A stretch of 64,000 nucleotides of DNA from the NCBI RefSeq assembly GCF_007431345.1, contig NZ_CP041730.1, positions 2,852,001 through 2,916,000 of the forward strand. The letters are read 5' to 3'. Below the pieces are notes generated by a model. The model was not told where the DNA came from. It saw only the letters and a program-made list of their open reading frames with translations, and made no database searches. Shown here piece after piece: positions 59,512 through 64,000 of this stretch; within the stretch, counting starts at the first letter, position 1, and every line of letters starts with the position of its first letter. This DNA is from Chitinimonas arctica (GTDB lineage: Bacteria > Pseudomonadota > Gammaproteobacteria > Burkholderiales > Chitinimonadaceae). The position numbers and the translations under genes were made by a program.

Positions 59512-60768
59512 ATGGATGTGCAGACTTATATGACCGAGCTGGGCCGTGCCGCGCGCGCGGCCTCGCGCCAGATCGCCCGGACGGATACCAATGCCAAGAA
59601 CGCCGCCTTGCATGCGATGGCCGCCGCCATCGAGCGCGATGCCGAGCAATTATTGGCGGCCAATGCCGCCGATATGGCGGCCGCGCGTGCCGCCGGCCTG
59701 GACGAGGCGCTGTTGGACCGCCTGGCGTTGACGCCCAAGGGCGTCGCGGCCATGGCCGAAGGCCTGCGCCAGATCGCCGCGCTGCCCGATCCGGTGGGGG
59801 AGATGGGCGATTTCGCCTACCGTCCGTCCGGTATCCAGGTGGGCAAGATGCGGGTGCCCCTGGGCGTGATCGGCATCATCTACGAGGCGCGCCCCAATGT
59901 GACGGCCGACGCCGCCGGCCTGTGCCTGAAGTCGGGCAATGCCGCCATCCTGCGCGGCGGTTCGGAGGCGCTGCGCTGCAACCAGGCGATTGCCGCGCTG
60001 GTACGCGAAGGCCTGCGTAGCGCGGGCCTGCCGGAAACCGTGGTGCAGGTGGTGGAGACGACCGACCGCGCCGCGGTGGGGGCCTTGATCACCATGAGCG
60101 ACTATGTCGATGTAATCGTGCCGCGCGGCGGCAAGGGCTTGATCGAGCGCATCACGCGCGAGGCACGTGTACCGGTCATCAAGCACCTGGACGGGATCTG
60201 CCACGTCTATATCGATGACGAGGCCGACCCGGACAAGGCGCTGCGTATTGCCGACAACGCCAAGACCCATCGCTACGGCACCTGCAACACCATGGAAACG
60301 TTGCTGGTGAACGAAACCGTGGCCGAGCTGATCCTGCCGCCGCTGGGCGAAATCTATCGCGCCAAGGGTGTCGCCCTGCGCGCCTGCCCCCGCACCCGCG
60401 AATGGCTGCCCGACGCCGAGGCCGCTACCGAGGCGGACTGGCGGACCGAATACCTGGCGCCCATCCTTGCCATCCGCGTCGTGGCCGATCTGGACGAGGC
60501 GATCAGCCATATCAATGAATACGGCAGCCACCATACCGATGCCATCGTGACCGAAAACTATGGCAAGGCGCGGCGCTTTCTGCGCGAAGTCGATTCGGCC
60601 AGCGTGATGGTGAATGCCTCGACCCGCTTCGCCGATGGTTTTGAATATGGCTTGGGTGCGGAAATCGGTATTTCCACCGACAAGATCCACGCGCGCGGCC
60701 CGGTGGGGCTACATGGCCTGACTAGCCAGAAATGGGTGGTGCTCGGTGATGGACAGATTCGCGTCTGA
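59512..60768 (+). CDS. proA: Gamma-glutamyl phosphate reductase (ProA)
   Basis: This is a 418-residue NADPH-dependent aldehyde-dehydrogenase-fold enzyme, the second step of proline synthesis (gamma-glutamyl phosphate to glutamate semialdehyde). The catalytic Cys is in YGTCNTMETLLV, and the C-terminal GLGAEIGISTDKIHARGPVGL is typical. The start MDVQTYMTELG matches the family; the frame is open about 39 codons earlier. It is followed with overlap by a DUF2804 gene. Confidence 0.95.
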   Translation: MDVQTYMTELGRAARAASRQIARTDTNAKNAALHAMAAAIERDAEQLLAANAADMAAARAAGLDEALLDRLALTPKGVAAMAEGLRQIAALPDPVGEMGDFAYRPSGIQVGKMRVPLGVIGIIYEARPNVTADAAGLCLKSGNAAILRGGSEALRCNQAIAALVREGLRSAGLPETVVQVVETTDRAAVGALITMSDYVDVIVPRGGKGLIERITREARVPVIKHLDGICHVYIDDEADPDKALRIADNAKTHRYGTCNTMETLLVNETVAELILPPLGEIYRAKGVALRACPRTREWLPDAEAATEADWRTEYLAPILAIRVVADLDEAISHINEYGSHHTDAIVTENYGKARRFLREVDSASVMVNASTRFADGFEYGLGAEIGISTDKIHARGPVGLHGLTSQKWVVLGDGQIRV

Positions 60769-61765
60769 TCTGCCGGCTGCGCCGGCGTCGCTCTACGATG
60801 CGGCGGGCCAGCCGCTGCAAGGTCGCTTTGCCGGCCGCTGCGACCGGCTCGACTGGCGCGGTCTGCCCGCGGCCTTGCAGCGTCCCGGCTGGTGGCGGCT
60901 ACTGCATCACAAGCGTTGGCAATATATCGGTATCGCCTGCGGCGACTGCTTTATTGGCTGCGCCATTGTCGATGTCGGTTGGACCAATACCGCTTTTGCC
61001 TACCTGTTCGACCGGGCCAGCGGCAAGGTGATCGGCTCGCTGTCGCGCGATGGCCTGCCGGGACTGACGGCGAAGGTGGCCGATGTGCCCGCCACGGGCG
61101 AGGCCAGCCGCTTTGCCTGGCTGGGGGCGCGGATAAGCTTTATCGAGCAGGAGGCGAACCTGTTCAGCCTGGCGGTCAGCGGGCCTGGCGGTTTTCGGGT
61201 GACGGCCGAGCTGGATGGCCGCAACACGGCGCCCTGGCTGTTTGCCTGCGGGCCGGTGGAGGGAGGCGTTTGGCATGCTACCCACAAATCGCCGGCGCTG
61301 GCGGTACGAGGCGAGGCGCATGCGGCAGGCAAGGTTTTCCCGCTGGATGGCGCCCATGCCAGCCTGGATCATTCCAATGGGCTATTGCCGCGCGATACCC
61401 GCTGGCTATGGGCCTCCGCCCATGCCGCCGAAGTCGGCTTCAATCTACAGGCGGGCTATTTCGGTAATCACGAAAATGTCCTGTGGCTCGATGGCAAGCT
61501 GATCGCCCTGGGGGCCGCCCGCTTCGAGTTCGATCCGGCCGATACGCAGGCGGTGTGGCGTGTCAGTACGGATGACGGCCTATTGGACTTGCGTTTCCAG
61601 CCGGAAGGCGAGCGGCGCGAGGATCGCAATCTATTGATCGCCGCCAGCCACTATGTCCAGCCGGTCGGTGTTTACTCAGGCTGGGTAAGGGCTACGATGG
61701 ATGAGGCGCCCAGGCTGATCGAAGGCTTGCTGGGCGTGGCGGAGCAGCATCACTCCCGCTGGTAG
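60749..61765 (+). CDS. DUF2804 protein
   Basis: This 338-residue protein matches the DUF2804 family, which is soluble, beta-rich and of unknown function. Features are WWRLLHHKRWQYIGIACGD, HASLDHSNGLLPRDTRWLWA, and a conserved GVYSGW near the end. The ATG overlaps the last 20 bases of proA, suggesting co-transcription, though not a shared pathway. A GTG directly before (60746) is an alternative start. Confidence 0.82.
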   Translation: MDRFASDLPAAPASLYDAAGQPLQGRFAGRCDRLDWRGLPAALQRPGWWRLLHHKRWQYIGIACGDCFIGCAIVDVGWTNTAFAYLFDRASGKVIGSLSRDGLPGLTAKVADVPATGEASRFAWLGARISFIEQEANLFSLAVSGPGGFRVTAELDGRNTAPWLFACGPVEGGVWHATHKSPALAVRGEAHAAGKVFPLDGAHASLDHSNGLLPRDTRWLWASAHAAEVGFNLQAGYFGNHENVLWLDGKLIALGAARFEFDPADTQAVWRVSTDDGLLDLRFQPEGERREDRNLLIAASHYVQPVGVYSGWVRATMDEAPRLIEGLLGVAEQHHSRW

Positions 61766-61892
61766 GGCGATGGAGGGGCGGCAATATAAAGTTGCCCTTG
61801 CCTGCATCCGGCCGTGGCGAGCGGCTGTGCGCCGCCTATTATGAAGTTCAGCGGCAGGCACAACTGCTTCGCCCAACCGCCCCGGAGCCCAT

Positions 61893-63059
61893 ATGCAAAC
61901 ACTGACTTTCACCCAACGCGCCTGGTTGGCGTTCGTACTGCTTGCCCTGCTGAATCTTGCCACCGCCTTGGCCGCCAGCCTGGGTTGGGGTAGCGGAGCG
62001 GTCTGGGGAATGGCCGGCGTGGCGGCAGTGGCGGCACTGGTCGGTGGCGGCTGGTGGGTCAACGCCACCAACCAGAGTGTCGGCAAGGTCGAGACGGCGC
62101 TCAAGCATATCGAACAAGGCAATTTCCAGTTCCGGCTGGAGACGGAGTCGGGTGATGAGTTCGCCAGCACGATTGCCGCGGTGAAGTCGCTATCCGGGCG
62201 CTTGCATACCTTGATGGAAGCGGTGACGTCCTCGTCCAGCAAGATGGCGGCCGAATCGGCGCATCTGGACCAGGCGGCGGAATCGCTGGCCAATCAAACC
62301 GGCCAGCAGAGCAAGCAGGCGATGCAGGTCAGCGCGGCGACCGAGCAGATGAGCATGTCGGTCACCGATATCAGCCGGGCGACGCAGGAGACGGCCGAGA
62401 GTGCCATGCAGGCCAAAGTAGTGGTCCGCGAGGGCGAAGCCAATATGCAGGCCAGCCTGGCTTCCACCAGCCGTATCGTGGAAGTGGTGGGCGAGGCCCG
62501 TTCCACCCTGGATGACCTGAACCAGGCCGTGGCCCGGATCGGCAGCATGACGGGCACCATCAAGGAAATCGCCGACCAGACCAATCTGTTGGCCCTTAAT
62601 GCGGCCATCGAGGCTGCCCGCGCGGGCGAGTCGGGACGCGGCTTCGCCGTGGTGGCCGACGAAGTGCGCAAGCTGGCTGAACGCACGACCCAGTCCACCC
62701 AGGACATCAGCAATAATGTGACCAATATCCAGATGGTGACCCAGGCGACGCTGATGACCATGGACGATGCGGTGGCGGAAGTCGCCAACGGTACCGCTTC
62801 GATCGAGGCCAGCAGCCGCAATCTGGAGGCGGTGGCGATGGCGGCCGAACGTACGGTGGAGATGACCGGGCAGATTTCGACGACCTTGCGTCAGCAATCC
62901 TCGGCAGCCGACGCGGTGGCGAGTACCATAGGGCGGATGACGGATACCATCGACGCGAGTAATCGCGAGGCGCAGGATGTGGCCGTATCGGCCGACCGTC
63001 TGGCACAAACCGCCAAGGCCTTGCAGGACCTGGTGGCTCAATTTGAACGATCGCGGTAG
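61893..63059 (+). CDS. Methyl-accepting chemotaxis protein without a periplasmic sensor domain
   Basis: This is a 388-residue chemoreceptor. Two membrane helices (about 10-29 and 35-53) are separated by only a few residues, so there is no extracellular ligand-binding domain. A HAMP-like link (about 55-105) follows. The signalling domain has the hairpin tip KEIADQTNLLALNAAIEAAR and GRGFAVVADEVRKLAERT. It signals to CheA/CheW, perhaps sensing membrane state, a partner protein or an internal cue. CGGAG precedes the ATG. Confidence 0.9.
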   Translation: MQTLTFTQRAWLAFVLLALLNLATALAASLGWGSGAVWGMAGVAAVAALVGGGWWVNATNQSVGKVETALKHIEQGNFQFRLETESGDEFASTIAAVKSLSGRLHTLMEAVTSSSSKMAAESAHLDQAAESLANQTGQQSKQAMQVSAATEQMSMSVTDISRATQETAESAMQAKVVVREGEANMQASLASTSRIVEVVGEARSTLDDLNQAVARIGSMTGTIKEIADQTNLLALNAAIEAARAGESGRGFAVVADEVRKLAERTTQSTQDISNNVTNIQMVTQATLMTMDDAVAEVANGTASIEASSRNLEAVAMAAERTVEMTGQISTTLRQQSSAADAVASTIGRMTDTIDASNREAQDVAVSADRLAQTAKALQDLVAQFERSR

Positions 63060-63075
63060 GCACGGAGGCGTTTGA

Positions 63076-63726
63076 GTGGCAGGAACAGGACTGTTTGGCG
63101 GTACTTTCGATCCCATCCATTATGGTCATCTTCGTATCGCCGAGGAGTTCGCCGACGCGCTTGCGCTGGACCAGGTGCGGCTGATGCCCACCGCCAATCC
63201 GCCGCATCGCAGCGGCGCACTGGCCAGCAATGCGCAGCGGCTGGAGATGGTGCGGCTGGCCATCGCCGACAACCCCCGCCTGGCGGCCGATGACCGGGAA
63301 CTGCGCCGCGACGGCACCTGCTACACGATTGATACCTTGAGCGAAATGCGCGCAGCACTGGGTCCGTCCGCACCGCTGGCCTGGCTGATCGGGGCCGACA
63401 GTTTTCTGAGCCTGGATCGCTGGCATCGCTGGCGCGAATTGTTCGATTTGGGCTGCCTGGCGGTCGCTTGCCGGCCCGGCTTTGAGCTGGCGCACTGGAA
63501 AGAAGTCGCCGCGCCGGCCCTGGTGAAGGAAGTCCTGCCGAGAATTCAAACACTTAGTGTGACCGGCCAGGTGGAATTGGGTACAATCCGCCTTTTACCA
63601 ACTACGCCGCTCGCCATTTCCAGCACCGCAATCCGTGCGCAACTGGCTAACGGGCACTCCGCCCGCTACCTGGTGCCCGATGCCGTGCTCGACTACGCCG
63701 GGCGGCATTTGTTTTACAGAATATGA
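63076..63726 (+). CDS. nadD: Nicotinate-nucleotide adenylyltransferase (NadD)
   Basis: This is a 216-residue enzyme that adenylates nicotinate mononucleotide in NAD synthesis. The nucleotidyltransferase motif GGTFDPIHYGH is at residues 8-18, and ISSTAIRAQL is near the end. The GTG start has GGAGG 7 bases upstream. Its stop overlaps the rsfS start (ATGA), the usual bacterial arrangement. Confidence 0.95.
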   Translation: MAGTGLFGGTFDPIHYGHLRIAEEFADALALDQVRLMPTANPPHRSGALASNAQRLEMVRLAIADNPRLAADDRELRRDGTCYTIDTLSEMRAALGPSAPLAWLIGADSFLSLDRWHRWRELFDLGCLAVACRPGFELAHWKEVAAPALVKEVLPRIQTLSVTGQVELGTIRLLPTTPLAISSTAIRAQLANGHSARYLVPDAVLDYAGRHLFYRI

Positions 63727-64000
63727 CACAACACCTCTCTATCGATCAGATGCGTGATATCGCGGTCGCCGCCCTGGAAGACGTCAAGGGCGAAGACATC
63801 CTGGTGCTGGACACCACCAAACTGACCTCCATGTTCGAATGCATGATCGTGGCGACCGGTAATTCCAATCGCCAAGCCAAGGCCTTGGCCAATAACGTAC
63901 GTGAAAAGCTCAAGGAAGCCGGTGCCGAGATTCTGGGCATGGAAGGCGACGTGAGTGGCGAGTGGGTACTGTTGGACGTTGGCGCGCTGATCGTGCACGT
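63723..64000 (+). CDS. rsfS: Ribosome silencing factor RsfS, cut by the window end
   Basis: The first 92 residues of RsfS/Iojap, which binds ribosomal protein uL14 and blocks subunit joining in poor growth conditions. DILVLDTTKLTSMFECMIVATGNSNRQ is the family core, followed by GEWVLLDVGALIVH. The ATG is coupled to nadD. The 3' end lies outside the window. Confidence 0.95.
   Translation, partial: MTQHLSIDQMRDIAVAALEDVKGEDILVLDTTKLTSMFECMIVATGNSNRQAKALANNVREKLKEAGAEILGMEGDVSGEWVLLDVGALIVH

Overview
The window looks like a chromosomal segment of a high-GC betaproteobacterium, probably Neisseriales or a related order. The grounds are the nadD-rsfS pair, the imuA-imuB-dnaE2 mutasome, an EntF/Fes/FepBCDG/EntS siderophore locus like those of Chromobacteriaceae, and general gene content. 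The genus cannot be fixed from sequence reading alone. Two stretches are visibly richer in A+T than the rest (about 23.4-24.7 kb and 50.3-57.5 kb) and look like acquired DNA.

Layout. 0.1-6.6 kb: a minus-strand, tightly coupled polyamine/membrane operon (two DUF4178 C-terminal paralogues, DUF350, a membrane aminopropyltransferase homologue, a Tat-type FAD oxidoreductase, and an S-adenosylmethionine decarboxylase). 6.9-9 kb: a small unknown gene and an AlbA_2/GHKL-ATPase protein. 9-14.3 kb: imuA-imuB-dnaE2 with a clear promoter and paired-operator region. 14.3-24.6 kb: a PQQ-type sugar dehydrogenase, a MocR regulator, a response-regulator/TPR protein, a glycan-lipid set (YdjC/ChbG-like deacetylase, GT39, GT2), and an A+T-rich orphan gene. 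24.8-42.9 kb: a catecholate siderophore locus (TonB receptor, fes, mbtH, a 2,866-residue C-A-T-E-C-A-T-TE NRPS, fepC-fepG-fepD, entS, fepB) with Fur-box-like sites at the three divergent or upstream intervals. 43.1-47.4 kb: an RND efflux pair ending in a strong terminator. 47.4-58.1 kb: accessory DNA ending at a tRNA-Ala(CGC), with a second AlbA_2/GHKL protein, a TIR-domain protein, and a subtilase preceded by two stand-alone copies of its prodomain. 58.2-64 kb: core genes lldD, proA, a DUF2804 gene, a chemoreceptor, nadD and rsfS (cut by the window end).

How the genes work together. The siderophore block covers final assembly (NRPS plus MbtH), export (EntS), uptake (TonB receptor, FepB, FepDGC) and iron release (Fes), but no 2,3-dihydroxybenzoate genes are in the window. 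The specificity residues of the second adenylation domain equal those of EntF (serine). The first has acidic residues that suggest a cationic amino acid, followed by an epimerization domain. The predicted product is therefore of the DHB-D-cationic residue-L-Ser type.

The points most worth a second look are these. (1) A secreted subtilase sits beside two secreted free prodomain homologues. (2) In the polyamine operon a duplicated C-terminal domain appears to have taken the start codon of the neighbouring gene. (3) Four genes are each rescued by adding one base in a mononucleotide run (imuA, the PQQ dehydrogenase, mbtH, and the 23.4-24.6 kb orphan). This suggests either homopolymer under-calling in the assembly or real decay/slippage.
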